From contig CAZFQS010000003.1 in the NCBI GenBank assembly GCA_964521285.1, positions 164,746 to 228,745 on the forward strand: 64,000 bases of DNA, given 5' to 3'. The position numbers and the translations under genes are program-made. Numbering within the stretch: the first letter of the stretch is position 1; the number at the start of each line of letters is the position of its first letter. This stretch comes from G020354785 sp964521285. GTDB taxonomy: Bacteria > Bacteroidota > Bacteroidia > Bacteroidales > UBA10428. This document shows, one piece after another, positions 1 through 7,338 of the stretch. A model generated the notes under the pieces. It made no database searches, was not told where the DNA came from, and saw nothing but the letters and a program-made list of their open reading frames with translations.

Positions 1-723
1 AGGAAATATCAGGGCCAGAACACCTGTCTTCTCCAGTAATACAAAAGCCTTATATGGATTCGGTGAGAAAATGATTTTATTGAGTTCATCTGTAATCCTT
101 TCCTGTGATATTATACTAATTCTTGATCTGTTTTTATTAATTGCTGCCAGAGAATTCTTCTCAATATTAAAATTTAACTGCGATGCAAGTCTTATAGCCC
201 TTAATATTCTCAAAGGATCGTCAGAATAGGTTTTATCAGGATCAAGAGGTGTGCGTATTATTTTATTATTTAAGTCAGATAAGCCCCCGAAAGGATCAAC
301 CAGCAAGCCATAAGTATCCTTATTCAAGGATAAGGCCAGAGCATTAATGGTAAAATCCCTTCTCCTCTGATCATCTTCAAGGGTACCGTCTTCTACAGCA
401 GGCTTACGTGAGTTTTTTCTATATGATTCTTTGCGGGCACCAACAAACTCTATTTCATAATCATTATATTTTAGCATAGCAGTACCAAAATTCTTAAATA
501 TACTAATCCTGGTTCTTTTCCCGATTATAGCGGCGACTTCCTTTGCCAGCTCAATACCACTTCCCAAAACAACTATATCTATATCCTTAGAATCCCTTTC
601 AAGTAAACAATCACGCACATAACCTCCGATTACAAAACATTCCTTCCCGTTCTTTGTTATTATCTCGGATATAATCCTGAAAATTGGATTATACAGACAT
701 ATGTTCATATCTAGATATGTCAT
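1..723 (-). CDS. cca: CCA tRNA nucleotidyltransferase / poly(A) polymerase family, N-terminal part only
   Basis: The reading frame enters from the left edge and starts at ATG 723 (ATG 708 is also possible), so only the first 241 codons are visible. The N-terminal nucleotidyltransferase domain is clear: VIGGYVRDCLL is the GGxVRD nucleotide-binding loop, followed by DSKDIDIVV with the metal-binding DxD. Further on, DGTLEDDQRRRDFTINAL and DPFGGLSDL are typical of the class II CCA/PolyA polymerase fold. The family adds or repairs the 3' CCA of tRNA. Bacteroidota members usually also carry a C-terminal HD domain, which would lie outside the window. The neighbouring thioredoxin is divergent. Distinguishing CCA addition from poly(A) polymerase needs the missing C-terminus. 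Confidence 0.85.
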   Translation of the reverse strand, partial: MTYLDMNICLYNPIFRIISEIITKNGKECFVIGGYVRDCLLERDSKDIDIVVLGSGIELAKEVAAIIGKRTRISIFKNFGTAMLKYNDYEIEFVGARKESYRKNSRKPAVEDGTLEDDQRRRDFTINALALSLNKDTYGLLVDPFGGLSDLNNKIIRTPLDPDKTYSDDPLRILRAIRLASQLNFNIEKNSLAAINKNRSRISIISQERITDELNKIIFSPNPYKAFVLLEKTGVLALIFP

Positions 724-799
724 TTTGTTCATTTTCTCTGACAAAATTACAATTATTTAACTTTTTATTATACCTTATGCAGATATATAAATATGGCAT

Positions 800-807
800 T
801 ATGTTTG
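800..807 (+). promoter_or_regulatory. Bacteroidota -7 promoter element for thioredoxin
   Basis: TATGTTTG fits the TAnnTTTG -7 consensus of Bacteroidota primary sigma promoters. It lies 52 bp before the thioredoxin ATG, so a leader of about 45 nt is implied. I do not see a convincing -33 TTG element at the usual distance, so this is a motif-based inference. Confidence 0.4.
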
Positions 808-858
808 ACACAAAGATTAAAATTAATTATTTACTTAATTTAACTAAACTTGTAAAAA

Positions 859-1215
859 ATGATTGAACACTTAACAAATGAAACATTTAAGGATAAAGTT
901 TTCAATTTTGATGAAAACAAAAAATGGAAATTTGAAGGAAATAAGCCATGTTTGATAGACTTTTATGCTGACTGGTGCGCTCCATGCAAAATGGTAGCCC
1001 CTATTCTGGAAGAACTGGCTGAGGAATATAACGAAAAAATTAATATTTACAAGGTTGATACAGAAAAGGAAAGACAAATAGCAGGTATGTTTGGAATACA
1101 AAGCATCCCATCTTTATTATTTGTACCTCTGGAAGGCCAGCCACAAATGGCAATGGGTGCTTTACCAAAAGAAACATTCAAAAAGGCGTTTAAGGACGTG
1201 TTAAAGGTTGAATAG
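859..1215 (+). CDS. trxA: thioredoxin
   Basis: A 118-residue single-domain thioredoxin. The redox motif is WCAPCK with Cys40 and Cys43 in the usual context (FYADWCAPCKMVAPIL), and the cis-proline loop is visible as IQSIPSLLF. There is no signal peptide, so it should act in the cytoplasm as a disulfide reductase for enzymes such as ribonucleotide reductase. The extra residues before the fold (about 1-28) are slightly longer than in E. coli TrxA. It stands alone between the divergent cca gene and the thiamine riboswitch. The family is certain; which of several thioredoxin paralogues it is cannot be told here. Confidence 0.93.
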   Translation: MIEHLTNETFKDKVFNFDENKKWKFEGNKPCLIDFYADWCAPCKMVAPILEELAEEYNEKINIYKVDTEKERQIAGMFGIQSIPSLLFVPLEGQPQMAMGALPKETFKKAFKDVLKVE

Positions 1216-1230
1216 GAATCTACTCTCTCT

Positions 1231-1254
1231 ATTGTTCTATTGTTCTATTGCTAT
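1231..1254. repeat. short 8-bp tandem repeat
   Basis: Two perfect copies of ATTGTTCT followed by a degenerate third (ATTGCTAT) lie just after the thioredoxin stop. The rest of 1216-1377 is AT-rich and I see no gene in it. Confidence 0.6.
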
Positions 1255-1377
1255 ATTACTGAATTGCTAAATTGCACACTGAATAAATAATCAAATAAAT
1301 CATCAAGTATACATTGAACCTTTTTATTTTTTTACAAGAAATTTCATAATAATATACTAAAAGGGAAAAATCTGTTG

Positions 1378-1385
1378 TAAATTTG
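1378..1385 (+). promoter_or_regulatory. -7 promoter element of the thiamine operon
   Basis: TAAATTTG is an exact TAnnTTTG match placed 9 bp before the first paired base of the TPP aptamer (1394). Transcription would therefore start almost exactly at the riboswitch, which supports the call. No clear -33 element is visible. Confidence 0.55.
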
Positions 1386-1393
1386 TATTATTA

Positions 1394-1473
1394 AATCTCA
1401 GGGGTGCCTTAATATAACGGGCTGAGATCATACCCTTTGTACCTGATCCGGATAATGCCGGCGAAGGAAGATT
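1394..1473 (+). promoter_or_regulatory. TPP riboswitch (THI element)
   Basis: The conserved aptamer parts appear in order: CAGGGGTGCC, then GGGCTGAGATCATACCC, then ACCTGATCCGGATAATGCC and GCGAAGG. P1 can form between AATCT (1394-1398) and AGATT (1469-1473). It senses thiamine pyrophosphate and lies upstream of thiC, the standard target. The distance from aptamer to thiC ATG (1642) is about 170 nt, long for a simple expression platform; a thiS-like remnant and a long-range stem occupy that space. Confidence 0.96.
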
Positions 1474-1611
1474 AAAGACATCCCTTTCAAAACAGGAAAT
1501 TATGAAAGTCTATGTAAATGAACAGAAGCATTCTGTCAGCGACATATGCAAAATCAATATACTGCTTGATAATATTAATTATAAGAGCCATTAAGGGAGC
1601 TTAATGTCTTT
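1474..1611 (+). promoter_or_regulatory. possible long-range stem in the thiC leader
   Basis: AAAGACAT (1474-1481) plus CCCTT (1482-1486) can pair with AAGGG (1593-1597) and ATGTCTTT (1604-1611), leaving a 6-nt bulge. The 5' arm abuts riboswitch helix P1 and the 3' arm sits about 30 nt before the thiC start, with the small thiS-like ORF in the loop. It might be part of the expression platform. The pairing is seen in the sequence; any function is inference. Confidence 0.4.
1502..1594 (+). pseudogene. truncated thiS-like ORF (sulfur carrier remnant)
   Basis: ATG 1502 to TAA 1594 encodes 30 residues starting MKVYVNEQKHSVSD and continuing with INILLDNINYKSH. This resembles the first half of ThiS (beta strand KVxVN, then a leucine-rich helix), and ThiS commonly opens thiamine operons in Bacteroidota. 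In ThiS the chain goes on with a KGIAVAxN strand and ends in Gly-Gly; here it stops exactly where that segment should begin, and the C-terminal GG is absent. It therefore cannot act as a sulfur carrier. It is either a decayed thiS or a leader peptide derived from it. The homology is by eye over a short stretch. Confidence 0.5.
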
Positions 1612-1641
1612 ATTTGTGTAAATAACTATTAATATAAAAAA

Positions 1642-3444
1642 ATGAAGAACCATCTGAAAATAAATTCCTTTATTACAAAGGGTCCTATTCCAGGGTCAAA
1701 AAAGATATATGTGAGAGGAAAAATTCATGATATCAAAGTTGCTATGAGACAAATTGACTTGTCCCCTACAATATGTAAAGATGGCGCGATAGAAAATAAT
1801 CAACCTGTGCTGGTATATGATACTTCTGGTCCGTATACTGACCAGACTGCCACAATTGATGTTAACAAGGGATTGCCTGAATTACGAAAACAATGGATAC
1901 TCAAAAGGGAAGATGTGGAAGAGCAAAAAACAATGAATTCTCAGTTTAGCAGAGAAAGATTAAATAATAAAAATCTTGATAATGTTCGTTTCCCATATAT
2001 AAAGGAAAGACCGTTAAAAGCAAAGAATAATAAACATGTAACACAGCTATATTATGCAAGGAAAGGAATAATTACGCCGGAGATGGAATATGTTACTATC
2101 AGGGAAAACCAGTTGATTAATGAATATTATACAAAATCCGGCTCCGCCAGCAAAATAAGTACCTATATAACTCCTGAATTTGTAAGACAGGAAATTGCAG
2201 CCGGGCGGGCCATTATACCTGCAAATATCAACCATCCCGAAAGTGAACCGATGATTATAGGTCGCAGGTTTCTGGTTAAAATTAACGCAAACATAGGGAA
2301 TTCACCTACTACATCCAGCATTCCCGAAGAAGTGGAAAAAGCAGTATGGGCTGTCAGGTGGGGAGCCGATACAATAATGGATCTTTCCACCGGTGAAAAT
2401 ATACATGAAATTCGTGAGTGGATATTAAGAAATTCACCTGTGCCGGTAGGTACAGTGCCTCTTTACCAGGCCCTGGAAAAAGTAAACGGGAAGGTTGAAG
2501 ACTTGAGCTGGGAAGTATATAAGGATACCCTTATAGAGCAAGCAGAGCAGGGAGTTGATTTTTTTACAATTCATGCCGGCCTGTTATGGAAACACATTCC
2601 ATTAACCGTTAAAAGAACCACGGGCATAGTATCAAGAGGAGGGTCAATAATGGCTAAATGGTGTCTTATACATCATAAGGAGAGTTTCCTGTACACTCAT
2701 TTTGATGAAATTTCTGATATACTTGCAGCTTATGACGTGGGAGTATCACTGGGAGATGGCTTAAGGCCGGGTTCAATAGCTGATGCGAATGATAAAGCAC
2801 AGTTTGCTGAACTAAATATCCTGGGTGAATTAACAAAAGTCGCCTGGGATAAAAATGTGCAGGTAATGATTGAGGGGCCCGGGCATATACCTATGGATAA
2901 AATAAAAGAAAATATGGATCTGGAAATGTCAGCTTGCATGGAAGCACCCTTCTATACACTTGGCCCTTTAACAACCGACATCGCTCCCGGCTATGATCAT
3001 ATTACCTCTGCGATAGGTGGTGCAATGATAGCGTGGCACGGAGCTGCAATATTATGTTATGTTACACCTAAGGAACACCTGGGATTACCTAATAAAGAAG
3101 ATGTTAAAACAGGAGTTATTACATACAAACTTGCAGCTCATGCAGCTGACCTTGCCAAAGGTCACCCTGGTGCAAAAATAAGAGACGATGCCATGAGCAA
3201 AGCAAGGTTTGAATTCAGATGGAAGGATCAATTCCATCTTGCCCTTGACCCCGAATGTGCACTCAAATTCCATGATGAAACGCTTCCCGATGAAGGAAGT
3301 AAATTCTCACATTTTTGCTCAATGTGCGGAGAACATTACTGCGCGATGAAAACAACGCAATATGTTAAAGAGTACTCTGAAAAACTAAAAGAAAAGTCAG
3401 AAGAATTTAAACAGGCAGGAGGGGAAATTTATATTAAATCATAA
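1642..3444 (+). CDS. thiC: phosphomethylpyrimidine synthase ThiC
   Basis: A 600-residue radical SAM enzyme that converts aminoimidazole ribotide into HMP phosphate, the pyrimidine half of thiamine. The C-terminal iron-sulfur motif CX2CX4C is present at Cys559, Cys562 and Cys567 (CSMCGEHYC). Family signatures such as RGGSIMAKWC, GDGLRPGSIADA and EGPGHIPMDKI are intact and the length is normal. It is the first complete gene after the TPP riboswitch and is followed after 5 nt by thiE. An iron-sulfur cluster and SAM are needed, so it acts in the cytoplasm. No anomaly is seen in the gene. Confidence 0.98.
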   Translation: MKNHLKINSFITKGPIPGSKKIYVRGKIHDIKVAMRQIDLSPTICKDGAIENNQPVLVYDTSGPYTDQTATIDVNKGLPELRKQWILKREDVEEQKTMNSQFSRERLNNKNLDNVRFPYIKERPLKAKNNKHVTQLYYARKGIITPEMEYVTIRENQLINEYYTKSGSASKISTYITPEFVRQEIAAGRAIIPANINHPESEPMIIGRRFLVKINANIGNSPTTSSIPEEVEKAVWAVRWGADTIMDLSTGENIHEIREWILRNSPVPVGTVPLYQALEKVNGKVEDLSWEVYKDTLIEQAEQGVDFFTIHAGLLWKHIPLTVKRTTGIVSRGGSIMAKWCLIHHKESFLYTHFDEISDILAAYDVGVSLGDGLRPGSIADANDKAQFAELNILGELTKVAWDKNVQVMIEGPGHIPMDKIKENMDLEMSACMEAPFYTLGPLTTDIAPGYDHITSAIGGAMIAWHGAAILCYVTPKEHLGLPNKEDVKTGVITYKLAAHAADLAKGHPGAKIRDDAMSKARFEFRWKDQFHLALDPECALKFHDETLPDEGSKFSHFCSMCGEHYCAMKTTQYVKEYSEKLKEKSEEFKQAGGEIYIKS

Positions 3445-3449
3445 TTTAT

Positions 3450-4076
3450 ATGCAACTCGTAATAATTTCAAATCCACAAAATTTTGCCGGCGAGCAGGAA
3501 TTATTGACGGAGCTTTTTGATGCCGGACTTAAATATCTGCATATACGTAAACCAGGATATTCCGTTAAAGAGATTAAAAAATATATTGAATTAATACCCG
3601 TAAAATACCATAAATACCTGATCATACACAAGTACATTGAATTATACGCAGACTATAAAGTGAAAGGAATACACTTTAATCCTGACCACAAACACCTGAT
3701 TAACGAATTTGAAGAAGTAAATATACAAAAGAGCACGTCAACACATAGTTTTAACGAAATATTGAACTTAGAGGGATTTAATTATGTCTTTCTTAGCCCT
3801 GTATTTGACAGCATTTCAAAACACGGTTACAGAAGTATGTTCAACCCGGAAGAAATAATTGAATTCCTTAAAAATAATGATCTGAATACGAAAGTCATTG
3901 CTCTCGGGGGAATATCAGCAGAAAATATCGAAACTGCCTTATCGATGGGATTTGACGGAGCAGCTGTAATGGGAGCCCTGTGGAATAATTATTTTGATAA
4001 GAAAAATATAGACAAAACCGTAAAATATTTTATTGAATTAAATAGAAAATGTCAGCAATTCGTCCGCACGTATTAG
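3450..4076 (+). CDS. thiE: thiamine phosphate synthase (ThiE/TenI family)
   Basis: A 208-residue TIM-barrel protein. Landmarks are LHIRKPG near the N-terminus (the LQLREK position of ThiE), FLSPVFDSISKHG (the GPVFPT loop) and ALGGISAENI with GFDGAAVMGALW (phosphate-binding loops). ThiE joins HMP-PP and thiazole phosphate. The LHIRKPG loop differs from canonical ThiE, so a TenI-type thiazole tautomerase role is possible; Bacteroidota thiamine operons often carry two such genes. It starts 5 nt after thiC and its 3' end overlaps thiD by 28 nt, so all three are co-transcribed under the riboswitch. Confidence 0.8.
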   Translation: MQLVIISNPQNFAGEQELLTELFDAGLKYLHIRKPGYSVKEIKKYIELIPVKYHKYLIIHKYIELYADYKVKGIHFNPDHKHLINEFEEVNIQKSTSTHSFNEILNLEGFNYVFLSPVFDSISKHGYRSMFNPEEIIEFLKNNDLNTKVIALGGISAENIETALSMGFDGAAVMGALWNNYFDKKNIDKTVKYFIELNRKCQQFVRTY

Positions 4077-4816
4077 TAATTGCGGGGCTTGACCCAAGCA
4101 GTGGTGCAGGGTTACTGGCCGATATAAAAACCCTGGAAATGAATAAAGTCTATGGTTTTGGCGTATGTTCAGCTTTAACCCGTCAAAATGACAAGGAATT
4201 TTATGATGTTGAATGGTTAAATGTTAAAAAGATAATAGGACAGATTGAAGTTTTGGCAAAAAAGTACAGCTTTGCAGTTGTCAAGATCGGACTTATTCAA
4301 GTTAACAATACCCTTGCACGCATTATAGATTATTTGCTGGAACTTAACAAGGATGTTAAAATAATATGGGATCCCGTTCTTAAAGCATCTTCAGGTTTTG
4401 CATTTCATGATACTCTTTCATATGAATTTATTAATGAAATCACTGCAAAAACATACTTAATAACTCCCAATATTTATGAAGCCAGGATATTAACAAATAA
4501 TGCAGACCATATAAATCAGGCATTGCTCTGTATGACCAATAATATAAATACTAAATGTTCCATACTTCTTAAGGGAGGTCATTCACCTAATAACATAAAA
4601 AATGATATCCTGTTTTCCGGAGGGAAACAGATTATTTTAAGCGGAGAAGCTATTTCTGGGTATGACAAACACGGAACAGGTTGCGTATTATCTTCTGCTG
4701 TTGCTGCAGGACTGTCTCTTGGCAAAACTCTTGAACAATCATGCAGGGATGCAAAAGAATATACAAGAAAATTTATTCTCAGTAATAAAACTCTATTGGG
4801 ATATCACCATGAATAG
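4049..4816 (+). CDS. thiD: hydroxymethylpyrimidine/phosphomethylpyrimidine kinase ThiD
   Basis: A 255-residue ribokinase-fold enzyme that phosphorylates HMP and HMP-P. The N-terminal AGLDPSSGAGLLADIKT, the WDPVL motif and the C-terminal HGTGCVLSSAVAAG anion hole with its cysteine are all present. Several usual positions vary (for example the otherwise common HGTGCTLSSA). The start at ATG 4049 lies inside the end of thiE, a 28-nt overlap that indicates translational coupling. With ThiC and ThiE this gives the pyrimidine branch and the coupling step. No thiazole-branch gene (thiG, thiH, thiF) is in this window. Confidence 0.93.
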   Translation: MSAIRPHVLVIAGLDPSSGAGLLADIKTLEMNKVYGFGVCSALTRQNDKEFYDVEWLNVKKIIGQIEVLAKKYSFAVVKIGLIQVNNTLARIIDYLLELNKDVKIIWDPVLKASSGFAFHDTLSYEFINEITAKTYLITPNIYEARILTNNADHINQALLCMTNNINTKCSILLKGGHSPNNIKNDILFSGGKQIILSGEAISGYDKHGTGCVLSSAVAAGLSLGKTLEQSCRDAKEYTRKFILSNKTLLGYHHE

Positions 4817-4943
4817 CAAGATAATAGAGAGGTTTCAGTCTATCATGGGGATTGATGAAGCAATAAGCGGAAAATTATTTGTTATAAATCTGCTTACAAA
4901 TTCACTTGTAACATTGCAAATAAATAAGGCTGGTAATAACTAA
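4809..4943 (+). CDS. small ORF overlapping the thiD stop, unknown function
   Basis: A 44-residue ORF whose ATG overlaps the thiD stop within ATGAATAG, an arrangement typical of coupled translation. The peptide (starts MNSKIIERFQSIMGIDEA) has a predicted amphipathic start and a short hydrophobic middle (KLFVINLLTNSLVTL). I do not recognise it. It could be a truncated remnant of a further thiamine gene or simply open 3' sequence. Its stop overlaps the last codon of the convergent queD. Low confidence that it is a real gene. Confidence 0.25.
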   Translation: MNSKIIERFQSIMGIDEAISGKLFVINLLTNSLVTLQINKAGNN

Positions 4944-5383
4944 TCCAAAGGATAAACCCTGGCAGATGAAGTGCATGATTCCTTTACTTCAACAGATTCA
5001 ACTATTATCCTTGAATTATTAAAAAAAGATATTGCTTTTTCAAGAATTATTTGTGCCAGATGTTCGGACGTAGGATTAAGTTTTGTAGAAAATACCTTTT
5101 GTGAATGTTCTTTAAGAGAAGACAACATAGGATCTTTTTCCCATAATATGGAAGTATGGTCAAGATTTTCGTTTATCCACTCCCTCAGAACCTTTATTTC
5201 GTTAAAATCCACTAACATATTTCTTTCATCAAGCTCGTATCCTTCGATGTAAACGACAACAACCCAGCAATGGCCATGAAAATTGGAGCATTTTCCGGAA
5301 TAATTATTAATTATCCGGTGTGCAGCCTCAAATTTAAATTCCTTACTTAAAATATACTTTATTTTCCCCTTTTTGCCCCCCAT
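4940..5383 (-). CDS. queD: 6-carboxytetrahydropterin synthase QueD
   Basis: A 147-residue member of the PTPS family making 6-carboxy-5,6,7,8-tetrahydropterin from dihydroneopterin triphosphate, the step after GTP cyclohydrolase in queuosine and archaeosine synthesis. Zinc ligands are His22 (FEAAHRI), His36 and His38 (NFHGHCW), and Cys32 lies at the active-site position. LDHTSI and TSEHLAQII are the later conserved motifs. Its start overlaps the queE end by 25 nt. Context with queE, queC and queF makes QueD rather than a biopterin-pathway PTPS the right call. Confidence 0.93.
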   Translation of the reverse strand: MGGKKGKIKYILSKEFKFEAAHRIINNYSGKCSNFHGHCWVVVVYIEGYELDERNMLVDFNEIKVLREWINENLDHTSILWEKDPMLSSLKEHSQKVFSTKLNPTSEHLAQIILEKAISFFNNSRIIVESVEVKESCTSSARVYPLD

Positions 5384-6054
5384 AACAATATTTGCAGTCT
5401 TGGTGAATAATTAAATCCGTATGCTATAATCATGTCGACCAGATCGGGCCTAAGCTGTGATTCAACAGTTATTCCTTCCAGGCTAATGTAGACTCTTTGT
5501 TTTGAAATATTAAATTTTTTTACAACCTCATCGACCTCAACCAGGTCTTTTTCATTCTCAATAACAAATTTAAATATACAATATTCTTTTTCATTCCAGT
5601 ATTTTAAATACGTATTATCTGTCTTTTGCTTTGAGTTTGAAAGTTTTGGTGAAATAATCCAGTTAAAATGCTTTATTATATCTTCATTCATAGCATCCCT
5701 TTTAAAATTAGTACCATCGCTGAGAGTAATGTCCAGCGGCTCGGTTGGCAATAATACTCCGCTACTTTCAACGTGATACTTCTTCATGTTGGAAACCAGT
5801 TCGTCAAGTTTGTATAATGACGGTTCTCCTCCTGTAAAAACAACATGCATGCTTGTTTTGTTCTTAATAATTTCAATTAATTGCTCTCTGGTGAACTCAT
5901 TGTAAGGACCTGAATTTTTAAGCCATGTATATTTGGTATCACACCAGTAGCATTTGAGGTTACAGAAATGAAACCTTATAAACAGGGAATTTGTTCCTGC
6001 AAAATTTCCTTCGCCCTGCAATGATTCAAAGTATTCTGTAACATAGAATTTCAT
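5359..6054 (-). CDS. queE: 7-carboxy-7-deazaguanine synthase QueE
   Basis: A 231-residue radical SAM enzyme that converts QueD product to 7-carboxy-7-deazaguanine. The CX3CX2C cluster motif is Cys31, Cys35 and Cys38 (FCNLKCYWC), preceded by the family opening YFESLQGEGNFAGT, and FTGGEPSL follows as the GGE motif. The open frame extends 36 codons further to 6162, but those codons overlap queC out of frame and read like nothing in the family, so I start at ATG 6054, 10 nt after the queC stop. It needs SAM, iron-sulfur and magnesium. Spacing and overlap indicate a queC-queE-queD transcript. Confidence 0.94.
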   Translation of the reverse strand: MKFYVTEYFESLQGEGNFAGTNSLFIRFHFCNLKCYWCDTKYTWLKNSGPYNEFTREQLIEIIKNKTSMHVVFTGGEPSLYKLDELVSNMKKYHVESSGVLLPTEPLDITLSDGTNFKRDAMNEDIIKHFNWIISPKLSNSKQKTDNTYLKYWNEKEYCIFKFVIENEKDLVEVDEVVKKFNISKQRVYISLEGITVESQLRPDLVDMIIAYGFNYSPRLQILLWGAKRGK

Positions 6055-6064
6055 TATGCTATCT

Positions 6065-6754
6065 TTAGTATATTTTACTTTTAAACTCTTCATACCCTTT
6101 TTTCCGTAATAAACATGACGGGCATTCACCACAGCCGCGGCCCCATTCATTGAGCCTCTCAAGGCCGTTATAACATGTCATTGTGAGTTCATTAAGTTCT
6201 TTAAGTTTTCCCGCCTTATAAGTCAGTTCAAATGTCTCTGCTTTTTTTAACCACATAAGCGGCGTGTGTATCTCAACCTGGCAGTCAAGTCCCAGACTCA
6301 GTTCCCTGGCCTTTGCTTTGATATAGTCATCTCTGCAGTCCGGGTAGCCTGAAAAATCCGTTTCACACACTCCTGTTACCAGATGAATATGCTTTTCATT
6401 CTTTCGGAATGCGTGGCTGGCTGCTAATGTTAAAAAAATACCGTTACGGTTGGGTATGAAACTTGCCGGCAAATGTTCCGCATTTAAGTGTTTTGTGTTA
6501 TGATCACCATTATGTAGCAGTGAACTTTCAGCAATGGAACTAAAAAAGTCCCTGATGTCATATATCGTATGCTCAATGCTGAAATGGGCTGCTACTTTTT
6601 TTGCATATTCTATTTCAATTTTATGGCTTTGATTATAGGCAATACTTATTGCTTCCAGAAACTTAAATTTATCCTTTGCCCACAAAATACTGACAAATGA
6701 ATCCTGGCCGCCCGATAAAAGAACATATGCTTTATTTGAAACTGTGTCTGCCAA
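6065..6754 (-). CDS. queC: 7-cyano-7-deazaguanine synthase QueC
   Basis: A 229-residue PP-loop ATPase turning 7-carboxy-7-deazaguanine into preQ0 with ammonia. The PP-loop SGGQDS is at residues 14-19, and the zinc site is the cysteine cluster in the last 40 residues (TCYNG followed by CGECPSC). The start is TTG at 6754: an in-frame stop lies a few codons upstream and no ATG precedes the PP-loop, so TTG is the only start that keeps the N-terminal strand. It is the first gene of the queC-queE-queD run. Confidence 0.94.
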   Translation of the reverse strand: MADTVSNKAYVLLSGGQDSFVSILWAKDKFKFLEAISIAYNQSHKIEIEYAKKVAAHFSIEHTIYDIRDFFSSIAESSLLHNGDHNTKHLNAEHLPASFIPNRNGIFLTLAASHAFRKNEKHIHLVTGVCETDFSGYPDCRDDYIKAKARELSLGLDCQVEIHTPLMWLKKAETFELTYKAGKLKELNELTMTCYNGLERLNEWGRGCGECPSCLLRKKGYEEFKSKIY

Positions 6755-6822
6755 TTGTAAACAATTTTAATAAATTTAGATTAGCGCGCCTGTAAATGTG
6801 AAGATGGTTTGACTTTAAATTA

Positions 6823-7209
6823 TCAGGCATTCTCATTTTTATTGCCATGCCTGGCAATTACTTTCGTGTGTATGTTCCCTCTCTGGTTAAAATCAGCCAA
6901 TACCTGCATATATTTGGGTTGCAGTAATTCTACAAGGTCATCAAGTATTTTATTTGCCAGTTCTTCATGAAATATATTCTTGTCCCTGTAACCGTTAAAA
7001 TATAACTTAAGGCTCTTCAGTTCAACACAATATTTATCAGGTTGATATTCAATATATATCGTAGCAAAATCAGGAAATCCTGATAAGGGACAAAGACAGG
7101 TCAATTCCGGGCAGGAAAACTGTATAGTATAATCCCTCTTCCGGTTCTTATTTTCGAACCTTTCAAGCTTGTTTTCACGAATCATCCGTGTTCCGTATTT
7201 TTCTTCCAT
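6823..7209 (-). CDS. queF: NADPH-dependent preQ0 reductase QueF
   Basis: A 128-residue single-domain (type I) QueF that reduces the nitrile of preQ0 to the aminomethyl group of preQ1. The catalytic cysteine lies in TCLCPLSGFPDF, and the NADPH-binding QueF motif appears as ELKSLKLYFNGYRD. It sits 68 bp upstream of queC on the same strand, so it probably leads the whole cluster. With queC, queE and queD the set covers preQ1 synthesis except the GTP cyclohydrolase (folE), which is not here. No preQ1 riboswitch is evident upstream. Confidence 0.95.
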   Translation of the reverse strand: MEEKYGTRMIRENKLERFENKNRKRDYTIQFSCPELTCLCPLSGFPDFATIYIEYQPDKYCVELKSLKLYFNGYRDKNIFHEELANKILDDLVELLQPKYMQVLADFNQRGNIHTKVIARHGNKNENA

Positions 7210-7338
7210 AACGCTGGCAAAGTTAGAAACAAAATAAATATTTACAATGAGTTAAATTAAAGTACAACTTAACTGCTATAAGATCATAAAATATAACTTA
7301 TTTTTTTATTACTCGTATATCAGAATAATAATAAATTC

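Noticed and set aside
684..866. 60-codon plus-strand ORF between cca and thioredoxin
   Set aside because: It overlaps the cca start region and the thioredoxin start, has biased AT-rich composition, and its sequence resembles no family.
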